From assembly GCA_028289745.1 (NCBI GenBank), contig JANQOD010000170.1, positions 1 through 6,246 on the forward strand: DNA of 6,246 nt, read 5' to 3'. Within the stretch, counting starts at the first letter, position 1. Each line of letters starts with the position of its first letter. A program made the position numbers and the translations under genes. Shown piece by piece: positions 1 through 6,159 of this stretch. The notes beneath the pieces are model-generated. The model was not told the DNA's origin and ran no database searches. It saw only the letters and a list, made by a program, of their open reading frames with translations. The stretch comes from Allomuricauda sp. Its GTDB lineage: Bacteria; Bacteroidota; Bacteroidia; Flavobacteriales; Flavobacteriaceae.

Positions 1-1
1 T

Positions 2-1090
2 TACAACAATCTGGGCTATTTACAACTGAAAAAGGGAAATGCGCTGAAAGCCATTCCCTATCTCAAGACCGCCCTACAGTTCGGCCAAGGCTCAAATGCG
101 ACCACCACCTACAACAATCTGTCAGATGCCCATAGACAACTGGGCGACTACAAAATGGCCCTGTTCTATGAGCAACAAAAGAATGCCCTGAACGACAGCA
201 TCTTAAAAGTCGAGAACCAAAAGGCCATCGCCGAAATTTCGACCAAATACGAAACCGAAAAAAAGGAAAAGGAAATCTTGAACCTGCAAAACGCCAATCT
301 GCAGACCGACATGAGGCGAAGGCAGAGCAGAAACCTCATGTATGGGGCGTTTGCGCTTCTATTGGTCGCCGTCATTCTCACATATGCCTACATAAAGAAT
401 TCGAGAAAAAAACGGATTATCGCCGAGCAATTGCAAGAATTGGAAAGTCAAAAGGTTGAAAAACTTCTCAAAGAACAAGAATTGACAGGAATCGATGCCA
501 TGATAGAAGGCCAGGAAAAAGAACGGCAGCGTATCGCTGAAGATCTGCATGACAGTTTGGGAGGAAAACTATCGGCATTGAAACTATTTGTCGAAGATAT
601 CAAGAAGAGTGATCAGGCATTATATGGCAAAATAAAGACCGTGTTGGATGAATCGTACGACGATGTGCGCAATATTTCGCACCAAAAAAATACGTCGGCC
701 ATGATAGAAAAGGGGCTGATTCCGGCGGTCAATATGGTGGCCAACCGGTTGAAATCGACCGAGAAACTGCACGTTGAGGTCACCAACATCGATTTAAAGC
801 AGAAAATTCAGAACTTCATTGAGCTACAGCTTTTCAGAATCATTCAAGAACTGCTGGCCAATACCATAAAACACGCCAAGGCAAAAAATGTAAACATCCA
901 GTTTTCTGAAGAAAATAGTACGCTAAACGTACTTTATGAAGATGACGGCATCGGTTTCGACACCGAGAACGTAGATTCTGGGGTCGGTCTGAAAAACATC
1001 GGAAACCGAATTCAAAAAATTGGGGGCTCGCTTGCCATTGATTCAAACCCCGGTGACGGCACCACCATTATTTTAAATGTACCGATATGA
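2..1090 (+). CDS. TPR-containing sensor histidine kinase, 5' partial
   Basis: Membrane-bound sensor kinase of a two-component system that autophosphorylates on histidine and passes the phosphate to the regulator encoded next. The frame is open to the window edge, so the ATG at 155 is internal: the codons before it encode TPR-like helices (YNNLGYLQLKKG and TYNNLSDAHRQLGDY). Numbering from that Met, a charged coiled coil covers about 15-55 and one membrane segment about 61-80, flanked by basic residues. A second coiled coil leads to the HisKA_3 phosphoacceptor motif RIAEDLHDSLGGKLS, with the phosphorylated His at 132 (codon 548-550). The HATPase domain shows an N-box (QELLANTIKH, Asn236), G1 box (DDGIGF, 263-268) and G2 box (GVGLKNIGNR, 276-285), so it appears catalytically complete. 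In this family the TPR part usually lies outside the inner membrane, and its ligand is unknown. The stop overlaps the next start (ATGA). Confidence 0.95.
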   Translation, partial: YNNLGYLQLKKGNALKAIPYLKTALQFGQGSNATTTYNNLSDAHRQLGDYKMALFYEQQKNALNDSILKVENQKAIAEISTKYETEKKEKEILNLQNANLQTDMRRRQSRNLMYGAFALLLVAVILTYAYIKNSRKKRIIAEQLQELESQKVEKLLKEQELTGIDAMIEGQEKERQRIAEDLHDSLGGKLSALKLFVEDIKKSDQALYGKIKTVLDESYDDVRNISHQKNTSAMIEKGLIPAVNMVANRLKSTEKLHVEVTNIDLKQKIQNFIELQLFRIIQELLANTIKHAKAKNVNIQFSEENSTLNVLYEDDGIGFDTENVDSGVGLKNIGNRIQKIGGSLAIDSNPGDGTTIILNVPI

Positions 1091-1719
1091 GTGTGAAAAT
1101 CATCTTGGTCGACGATCACAAATTGTTTTTGAATGGATTGGAGTCCATTTTAAAAAATGAGTTGGGCATCCATGTGGTCGGTACAGCCACCAACGGCCTC
1201 GAATTATTGGAACTCATGGAGCAGCATACCCCACAAATCATCCTTACCGACATTCGCATGCCCATTATGGACGGTATCGCCATTACCAAGCTATTTCAGA
1301 AGAAATATCCCAAGACATCGATCATCGCCTTGAGCATGTTCGATCAAGAAGACGATGTGGTCGAAATGCTCGATGCCGGGGCAAAGGGCTATATCATAAA
1401 GAATGCAGAGAAGGAAGAACTTGTCGAGGCCATTCATGCCGTCTCGAAGGGTGGTCATTATTTCAGTCCGAAGTTCAAAGGAATCCATGAAAAATGGACC
1501 GCTCAGGAAAAACAGGCCAAAGACCTAAAGCTTACACGCCGTGAACGACAAATTCTGGCCCTACTGGCCAGAGGAAAAACCAGTCATCAAATGGCCCAGG
1601 AATTAAACCTCAGCCGATTCACCATCGATACCCATAGAAAGAACATACACAAAAAATTGGGCATCAAAAGTAATTTGATCTTGGCAAAACAGGCGAGCAA
1701 ATACCTTGATGATAATTGA
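1087..1719 (+). CDS. NarL/LuxR-family response regulator
   Basis: Cytoplasmic DNA-binding response regulator of 210 residues, the normal length for this family, and the presumed partner of the kinase just upstream. The receiver domain (about 3-120) has the acidic pair Asp9-Asp10, phosphoacceptor Asp55 in LTDIRMP, conserved Ser83 and Lys105 (GYIIKNA). The C-terminal LuxR-type helix-turn-helix covers about 148-200 and includes LTRRERQILALLARGKTSHQ and a recognition-helix region around SRFTIDTHRKNIHKKLGIKS. Every key residue is present, so it should be functional. The ATG lies inside the kinase stop region (ATGA, 4-base overlap), which predicts translational coupling and fixes the start. Known relatives bind promoter DNA as dimers after phosphorylation. 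Its targets cannot be inferred here; the adjacent convergent envelope genes are possible but unsupported targets. Confidence 0.96.
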   Translation: MSVKIILVDDHKLFLNGLESILKNELGIHVVGTATNGLELLELMEQHTPQIILTDIRMPIMDGIAITKLFQKKYPKTSIIALSMFDQEDDVVEMLDAGAKGYIIKNAEKEELVEAIHAVSKGGHYFSPKFKGIHEKWTAQEKQAKDLKLTRRERQILALLARGKTSHQMAQELNLSRFTIDTHRKNIHKKLGIKSNLILAKQASKYLDDN

Positions 1720-1725
1720 GGATAA

Positions 1726-1748
1726 AAAAATAATTCTGCGCTATTTTT
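1726..1748. terminator. possible weak bidirectional terminator
   Basis: The 27-base gap between two convergent genes contains a perfect 7-bp inverted repeat, AAAAATA (1726-1732) and TATTTTT (1742-1748), with a 9-base loop. The right arm overlaps the stop codon of the minus-strand lipoprotein gene. The stem is all A/T and therefore weak, but its position between converging ends and its T-rich flank on each strand suit a shared terminator. It could equally be chance in AT-rich DNA. Confidence 0.25.
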
Positions 1749-2238
1749 ACTGCTTGGTAAAAACCGCTTCTGCGCCTGCGTAATTGTTGGCATCGATATC
1801 TTCACCGGCAATGACCAATGTATTGCTGCCTTCGAACTCAATGGTGATGGTTTCAGTGGCGCCGTTGCCATCATCCAATGTCAATTGGTCGCCCTCGAGC
1901 ACCCAAGTGGCCGTTTCCGTGTCACTCTGTGTCGGGCAATCAATGTTCAACCCGCCCGTGCCTACATTCTGTTGTAGGTAGTTGATTCTATCTTCGCTGG
2001 TCACCGTACCATCGGCATTGAAGGTGAAGCTTACCAAAAAACAATCTTGGGCCGCCAAAAAATCGACTACTTCATCAACAAAATTAAGCGAACTGCTTTC
2101 TTCAAAACGGGCATCGGTCAGGTTCCATGTACCAACTAAAGAGGCCGTTTCAATTTTCTCGTTGTTTTCTTCATTGTCGGTAGAACAAGACATAATGAAA
2201 GTACAAGCCACAAACAGGAGAATAAAAAATCGTTTCAT
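1747..2238 (-). CDS. lipocalin-like lipoprotein
   Basis: Predicted envelope lipoprotein of 163 residues. The N-terminus MKRFFILLFVACTF is a basic-hydrophobic signal sequence followed by IMSC, a relaxed lipobox with lipidated Cys18, then an acidic/Asn-rich linker (about 20-30). The rest resembles the Bacteroidota lipocalin-like family (PF13648 type): LVGTWNL at 34-40, FTFNADGTVTSED at 71-83, and strands such as ATWVLEGDQLTL and ETITIEFEG. Cys66 and Cys91 could form a disulphide. An upstream in-frame ATG at 2304 would add 22 residues with no signal character, so I chose the ATG at 2238, directly before the signal peptide. No Shine-Dalgarno is visible. The gene lies 75 bases downstream of the DUF5916 gene on the same strand, so co-transcription is possible. 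Ligand and role are unknown; family assignment is by recognition only. Confidence 0.88.
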   Translation of the reverse strand: MKRFFILLFVACTFIMSCSTDNEENNEKIETASLVGTWNLTDARFEESSSLNFVDEVVDFLAAQDCFLVSFTFNADGTVTSEDRINYLQQNVGTGGLNIDCPTQSDTETATWVLEGDQLTLDDGNGATETITIEFEGSNTLVIAGEDIDANNYAGAEAVFTKQ

Positions 2239-2281
2239 GGTAGTCAAATGTGAAGGGTTTGTTCTTTTCAAAACGGGAAAA

Positions 2282-2309
2282 TGAACATAATAGTGTTCTT
2301 GCACATCAA
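2282..2309 (-). promoter_or_regulatory. weak candidate promoter for lipoprotein gene
   Basis: On the minus strand, TTG (2307-2309) is followed after 17 bases by TATGTTCA (2282-2289). This matches four of the six fixed positions of the Bacteroidota -7 element TAnnTTTG at an allowed spacing. It lies 43 bases upstream of the chosen ATG. The match is poor and may be chance; the alternative is read-through from the DUF5916 gene, since no convincing terminator lies between them. Confidence 0.2.
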
Positions 2310-2313
2310 TTCT

Positions 2314-4983
2314 CTAAAAAACAAAACGGTACGTAGCCTTCAGCAAGAAGATGTTCTGCGGTTTTTGACCAAAGATATTGTCGCCGAGGCTCGCGAACAA
2401 TGCTTCGGAAGGGTCACCTGACTGCGAGACGTCTTGCGACCATACCAAGAAGATTTCCGATCCTGGAATATATTCCCACCGGATGACCAGATTCGAGCGG
2501 AACTGGATAAATGAAAAATCTGGATTCCCAAAGGTAAAATCAATATTGCCATCTACATCTTCATCTACAGAAAACGTATCATCTGCAAACGTTATTTGAT
2601 CAGTGCCATATTGTACAAAGCGATCCTCAAAGACTTTGGCAGTGGCATTGGTCACATGCTTGAAATTTGAATACCTGCCCCTTGAGATAAAAGGTTGCCC
2701 CCAATACTGTATCGTTAGATTCGGATTGATGTTGTAGTTCAGCCGTAACGACATGCTCAAGGTACGCTGTTCTATTTCACCGTTTAGATAGCGCACACCA
2801 CCAGCCGTATCGATATTATCGATATACTGAAGCTTGTCATTGTTTATACTGTATTCAGGAAACACCGAAACTCTCAAAGCATCGATAGGCTGATAGCGCA
2901 CACCAAACTCAATGCTATATCTGCTCAAACTGTTATCGAGCGCCCTTCGGCCAAATTGAAAAAAGTTGAACCGAACTTTTTTACGGTTATCGGTACCCAC
3001 ACTGTTCCAGAAGCTCATCCAAGGCGACCGTCGAAGTCGTGGTCCACCTCGTAAGGCAAAGTTTGAATACTGTATGGGCGCGTAATTGAACCCTATATTT
3101 GAAAACCAGTTGTTGTCCCAATTTTGCCAGCTATTGGTATTGAACTGAAGATAATTGTGGTTGCCCCCAAAATCCCATGCGCTCCAGTGGTTATAATTAA
3201 TACCGACCCTTCTAAAGGTACTGTCAGGCTTCAAGGTACGATAGCCCACCCATGTATAATGCCTGATGTCATCTGATTCACGTTGAAATCCGATATCATT
3301 GAGTTCCAATTCGGGTGAGCGCCAAGTGCCCCCGGTCTCGAACATGAAATGCCCGTCACCCACCTTGCCCAATTGCAGATTGCCCCCCGTACCTGTCAAT
3401 GAAGTTCTTTCGGGGTCAACTTCAACATGATCTGAATCGACCCGCTGAAACAAATGCGTAATGGATTCTTGGGTATTTTGAATGGCCTCTGTACTGCCCC
3501 GTACGTGGCTCCAATTGATATTTCCTCCCAAATACCAATCCCGGTCATTCCATTGGTGTTTGAAATCAAACCCACCCGTATAGGCCTGACGGTGCAAAAA
3601 ACTGATGTTTTGGCCAAGGGCATCCCTATTCACGGCGGTAAAAATGCCCCCGATATAAGAATTTCGATCGTTAAAGTCTTTCTGCAGCCTGCCCACAAAA
3701 TAATTCGTAAGGGGCTCGACCACTTCTTTGCGGCGCTCACCATTGTTGTCTATCGTTGCAAATTTTCTGGCCGTCACACTTTCCAACACACCGATGGCCC
3801 AGCCATCTTTTGTCTTTCCGCTGAACTTGGCCGCACCTATTATTTGCGTATTTTCAGGAATATCGACAAACTCGCCGTCTTCGGTATCAGGAAAACCTTG
3901 CGGACTTCTACCTATTCGGCGACTATAAAATACATTGTCTGACCCAAAAGTATTGCCCGCTTGCGATTGTGAGAGCCTAAAATCGAAAATATTGTTGTTC
4001 TCTACGAAAAAGGGACGCTGTTCACGAAAGAAAATCTGAAAACCATCCAAAGCAATGGCCGAAGGGTCTGCCTCAACCTGGCCAAAATCAGGATTTACCG
4101 TTAGATCAAGGGTCAGGTCATTCGTAATTCCGATCTTGGCATCCAATCCCACGTTCAAATCGGTTTCATTGCCATCACGAAAGGGATTGCCGTCCTCAGC
4201 TTCATACGTTTCACCACTGGCAACCGTATAGGGCTGTATTTCCAATTGTTTTTGTGGCTCGATGTTCTTTAGCCCGTGCAGTTCGCCAAATTCACTGACC
4301 CACCCTGGGGCATCCAATGGTACGCGTTGCCACAGCGAACGTTCCTCCTCCCTAAAAAATCTTCTTGTTGACTGCAACCCCCAAACGGCATTCTCTTCTT
4401 TGCTGAACTTTATCTGACTGAACGGAATCTTCATTTCGGCCGTCCATCCATCAGCATCTATGTGGGTACGGGTGTACCAAATAGGGTTCCAACTATCGTC
4501 CCAGTTATTGCCATTTTCAGAGACCAGTTCATCACCTTTTACACCCGCTGCGGTCACCGTAAATGAAAAGGCGGTACGTTTATCGTGGTAGCTGTCGATA
4601 TTGAATTCTACCCAATCACCATCAAAGCCGTCTCGTCGTGACATTCTTCTAACAATGTTTTCGGGTTCGGCATCAAGGCATCGCACCCCTATATATAAGT
4701 ATTTACTATCATAGACAATCTTAAATTTTGTTTGATAGCTCGGCGGAGTGTTTTCATCAGGACGGTTCTCTATATAGTCGCCGGCCCAATCGACAATGCC
4801 CCATACGTGGTCGTCAAGTTTACCATCGATGACCGGTGGGACGTCTTCTCCATTGACCTGTTTGGTCGTGTAAATTTTTTTGGGAATGAATTCAGGTGCT
4901 GGTTTTGGCTCTTCAACCTCTTGTGCATTCGCTGTCAAGGCAAAGAAAAAGAAGGCAAAGAACAGGTTGGTGGTCGTCTTCAA
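2314..4983 (-). CDS. CBM9-like/DUF5916 outer-membrane protein
   Basis: Large exported protein of 889 residues, a usual size for this family. A signal peptide (basic start, long Phe-rich core) ends in LTANA before Gln21, a signal peptidase I type site, so it is not a lipoprotein. Residues about 48-240 form a CBM9-like/DOMON-like domain (PPVIDGKLDDHVW; GWTAEMKIPFSQIKF). From about 245 on it matches the DUF5916 family, with TLDLTVNPDFGQVEADPS (291-308), FFREQRPFFVE (318-328) and FYSRRIGRSPQG (352-363). The rest is rich in alternating aromatic strands and ends in YRFVF, typical of outer-membrane beta-barrels. Its role is unknown; carbohydrate binding is suggested only by the domain name. The start is TTG: an in-frame TAA lies at 4990-4992, no ATG lies between, and the next internal Met is residue 114, well past the signal peptide. 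Confidence 0.93.
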   Translation of the reverse strand: MKTTTNLFFAFFFFALTANAQEVEEPKPAPEFIPKKIYTTKQVNGEDVPPVIDGKLDDHVWGIVDWAGDYIENRPDENTPPSYQTKFKIVYDSKYLYIGVRCLDAEPENIVRRMSRRDGFDGDWVEFNIDSYHDKRTAFSFTVTAAGVKGDELVSENGNNWDDSWNPIWYTRTHIDADGWTAEMKIPFSQIKFSKEENAVWGLQSTRRFFREEERSLWQRVPLDAPGWVSEFGELHGLKNIEPQKQLEIQPYTVASGETYEAEDGNPFRDGNETDLNVGLDAKIGITNDLTLDLTVNPDFGQVEADPSAIALDGFQIFFREQRPFFVENNNIFDFRLSQSQAGNTFGSDNVFYSRRIGRSPQGFPDTEDGEFVDIPENTQIIGAAKFSGKTKDGWAIGVLESVTARKFATIDNNGERRKEVVEPLTNYFVGRLQKDFNDRNSYIGGIFTAVNRDALGQNISFLHRQAYTGGFDFKHQWNDRDWYLGGNINWSHVRGSTEAIQNTQESITHLFQRVDSDHVEVDPERTSLTGTGGNLQLGKVGDGHFMFETGGTWRSPELELNDIGFQRESDDIRHYTWVGYRTLKPDSTFRRVGINYNHWSAWDFGGNHNYLQFNTNSWQNWDNNWFSNIGFNYAPIQYSNFALRGGPRLRRSPWMSFWNSVGTDNRKKVRFNFFQFGRRALDNSLSRYSIEFGVRYQPIDALRVSVFPEYSINNDKLQYIDNIDTAGGVRYLNGEIEQRTLSMSLRLNYNINPNLTIQYWGQPFISRGRYSNFKHVTNATAKVFEDRFVQYGTDQITFADDTFSVDEDVDGNIDFTFGNPDFSFIQFRSNLVIRWEYIPGSEIFLVWSQDVSQSGDPSEALFASLGDNIFGQKPQNIFLLKATYRFVF

Positions 4984-5031
4984 AGTGAATTAGCTTTCTG
5001 ATTGATGCACGTTAAAGACCCCAAATTTTCT

Positions 5032-5057
5032 AAGTAGTTACAGTTTTCGCACTACTT
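5032..5057. repeat. 7-bp inverted repeat in divergent region
   Basis: AAGTAGT (5032-5038) and ACTACTT (5051-5057) form a perfect inverted repeat around a 12-base spacer. It lies immediately downstream of the candidate minus-strand -7 element, so it would fall at or near the start of the DUF5916 transcript. It could be a leader hairpin, a regulator binding site, or chance. Confidence 0.3.
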
Positions 5058-5089
5058 TTAACATAATTTTTTAAAAAATGATCGTGCAA
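5058..5089 (-). promoter_or_regulatory. candidate promoter for DUF5916 gene
   Basis: Reading the minus strand, TTG (5087-5089, within TTTG) is followed after 21 bases by TATGTTAA (5058-5065). This has the TA and first two T residues of the Bacteroidota -7 element TAnnTTTG but lacks the final TG. The spacing is in the normal range and the position leaves a leader of roughly 70 bases. The spacer contains a 14-bp A/T palindrome (5066-5079). It is the best minus-strand candidate I found in this region, but a partial match. Confidence 0.3.
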
Positions 5090-5143
5090 ATTCCCTATCG
5101 GGTTATTGCCCAAAGAAAGCAAAAAATTATACGGAACAACCGT

Positions 5144-5173
5144 TTGTAATTCAATGTAATAATTGTACATTTG
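5144..5173 (+). promoter_or_regulatory. Bacteroidota-type promoter of rplM-rpsI
   Basis: TTG (5144-5146, within TTTG) and TACATTTG (5166-5173) are separated by 19 bases. This is an exact match to the primary sigma factor consensus of Bacteroidota (TTG at -33, TAnnTTTG at -7). Transcription should start near 5178-5180, giving a leader of about 42-44 bases before the rplM TTG. A full match is expected for a highly expressed ribosomal operon. Assignment rests on consensus and position. Confidence 0.8.
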
Positions 5174-5177
5174 CAGC

Positions 5178-5188
5178 CCGTTTGACGG
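5178..5188 (+). other. small hairpin at 5' end of rplM leader
   Basis: CCGT (5178-5181) pairs with ACGG (5185-5188) across a 3-base loop, right where the transcript should begin. A short 5' stem could stabilise the mRNA or be part of a ribosomal-protein leader, but four base pairs is little and may be chance. The rest of the leader is unpaired by eye and ends in a T-run just before the start codon. Confidence 0.2.
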
Positions 5189-5221
5189 AATTGCATAGTT
5201 GAACCCATAATTTTTTTAGGT

Positions 5222-5677
5222 TTGGATACATTGAGTTACAAAACTATTTCAGCCAATAAAGCGACCGTTGACAAGCAATGGCTGTTGGTCGATGCCGAGG
5301 GTCAGACATTGGGCCGATTGGCCTCAAAAGTGGCCAAATTGCTACGCGGAAAGCATAAGCCCAACTTTACGCCCCACGTTGATTGTGGAGACAATGTAAT
5401 TGTCATCAATGCCGAAAAAATCAATCTTTCGGGCAATAAGTGGAACGATAAAGTATACTTGCGATATACAGGGTATCCTGGAGGCCAGCGTTCAACTACG
5501 GCAAATGAGCTATTGGAGAAGCACCCCGAAAGGCTTATTGAAAAATCAGTGAAGGGCATGTTGCCCAAAAACAAATTGGGTGCCGAGCTGTTCAGAAACC
5601 TTAAAGTATATGTGGGTGCTGAGCATAACCACGAAGCACAAAAACCAAAAGCGTTTAACCTAAACGAGTTCAAATAA
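5222..5677 (+). CDS. rplM: 50S ribosomal protein L13
   Basis: Large-subunit protein L13, an early assembly protein that binds 23S rRNA. The 151 residues are full length and contain GQTLGRLASKVAKLLRGK (27-44), FTPHVDCGDNVIVINAEKI (49-67), YTGYPGGQRS (82-91) and the L13 signature region VKGMLPKNKLG (110-120) with LKVYVGAEHNHEAQ (127-140). The start is TTG: an in-frame TGA lies at 5183-5185 with no ATG between, and this start yields MDTLSYKT, the N-terminus I expect for flavobacterial L13. A second TTG at 5231 is possible but would remove conserved residues. AGG at 5218-5220 is too close to act as a normal Shine-Dalgarno. The stop TAA shares one base with the rpsI ATG (TAATG), so the two are translated as a coupled pair. 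Confidence 0.98.
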   Translation: MDTLSYKTISANKATVDKQWLLVDAEGQTLGRLASKVAKLLRGKHKPNFTPHVDCGDNVIVINAEKINLSGNKWNDKVYLRYTGYPGGQRSTTANELLEKHPERLIEKSVKGMLPKNKLGAELFRNLKVYVGAEHNHEAQKPKAFNLNEFK

Positions 5678-6063
5678 TGGAGACAATCCATAAGATTGGC
5701 AGAAGAAAGACGGCAGTGGCCCGCGTGTATGTTTCTGAAGGAAAAGGTGCCATCACCGTAAACAAAAGAAATTTCGAAGATTATTTTACCACGGCCACTT
5801 TACAATATAAGGTAAAGCAACCTTTTGTCCTTACTGGAAATGAAGACAAATACGATGTCAATATAAATGTCTATGGTGGGGGCATCACCGGGCAAGCCGA
5901 AGCGGTTCGCTTGGCATTGTCAAGGGTGCTTTGTGAAATCGATGAAGAACATAGGGGAGCTTTAAAGCCAGAAGGCCTGCTCACCAGAGATCCAAGAATG
6001 GTCGAGCGTAAGAAATACGGTCAGAAAAAGGCCCGTAAGAAATTCCAGTTCTCAAAACGTTAA
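5677..6063 (+). CDS. rpsI: 30S ribosomal protein S9
   Basis: Small-subunit protein S9, whose C-terminal tail reaches the P-site tRNA. The 128-residue protein is complete: it begins ETIHKIGRRKTAVARVYV, carries the S9 signature GGGITGQAEAVRLALSR (67-83), then LLTRDPRMVERKKYGQKKAR (101-120), and ends in the conserved basic SKR tail. The ATG overlaps the rplM stop by one base, as expected for this conserved rplM-rpsI operon. In Bacteroidota this pair is commonly followed by rpsB and tsf; the window ends before any such gene. Nothing about the sequence is unusual. Confidence 0.98.
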   Translation: METIHKIGRRKTAVARVYVSEGKGAITVNKRNFEDYFTTATLQYKVKQPFVLTGNEDKYDVNINVYGGGITGQAEAVRLALSRVLCEIDEEHRGALKPEGLLTRDPRMVERKKYGQKKARKKFQFSKR

Positions 6064-6113
6064 GAGTTTTCGGTGCGGTTTTTCCACATCGTTATATATT
6101 GAAGTTCATTGAA

Positions 6114-6139
6114 AATCCTGATGCTACAGTATCAGGATT
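6114..6139 (+). terminator. 11-bp hairpin after rpsI, terminator-like
   Basis: AATCCTGATGC (6114-6124) pairs with GTATCAGGATT (6129-6139) around a TACA loop, with one G-U wobble and no mismatch. It starts 50 bases after the rpsI stop. The downstream sequence is AAATTTT, so the T-run is short and displaced by three A residues: a weak intrinsic terminator at best. It could instead allow partial read-through into the next gene or stabilise the rpsI mRNA 3' end. The hairpin itself is clear; its function is inferred. Confidence 0.45.
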
Positions 6140-6159
6140 AAATTTTAAACCAGTTGTCG

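Noticed and set aside
155..1090. Kinase starting at the ATG at 155
   Set aside because: The frame is open back to the window edge and the upstream codons encode TPR-like helices continuous with the rest, so 155 is an internal Met.
2245..2252. CACATTTG (minus strand) as a -7 element for the lipoprotein gene
   Set aside because: It has one mismatch, its upstream TTG is only 16 bases away, and it would place the transcript start at or past the ATG.
1784..2284. Two adjacent plus-strand open frames opposite the lipoprotein gene
   Set aside because: The minus-strand product has a signal peptide, lipobox and lipocalin-like motifs; the plus-strand frames are low-complexity shadows.
2239..2304. Longer lipoprotein starting at the ATG ending at 2304
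   Set aside because: The added 22 residues are not signal-like and would bury the lipoprotein signal peptide that begins at the Met at 2238.
3454..3942. 162-codon open frame on the plus strand
   Set aside because: It lies wholly antisense to the DUF5916 gene, whose protein is well conserved; the plus-strand translation has no recognisable domain.
5218..5220. AGG as a Shine-Dalgarno for rplM
   Set aside because: Only one base separates it from the TTG start, too close for 16S rRNA pairing, and Bacteroidota genes generally lack this signal.
5302..5691. 129-codon open frame antisense to rplM
   Set aside because: It is opposite an unmistakable L13 gene and its translation resembles no family I know.
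6139..6146. TAAATTTT as a -7 promoter element for the gene after rpsI
   Set aside because: It is one base off TAnnTTTG, but the nearest upstream TTG (6109-6111) is 27 bases away, outside the normal spacing, and the site overlaps the hairpin.
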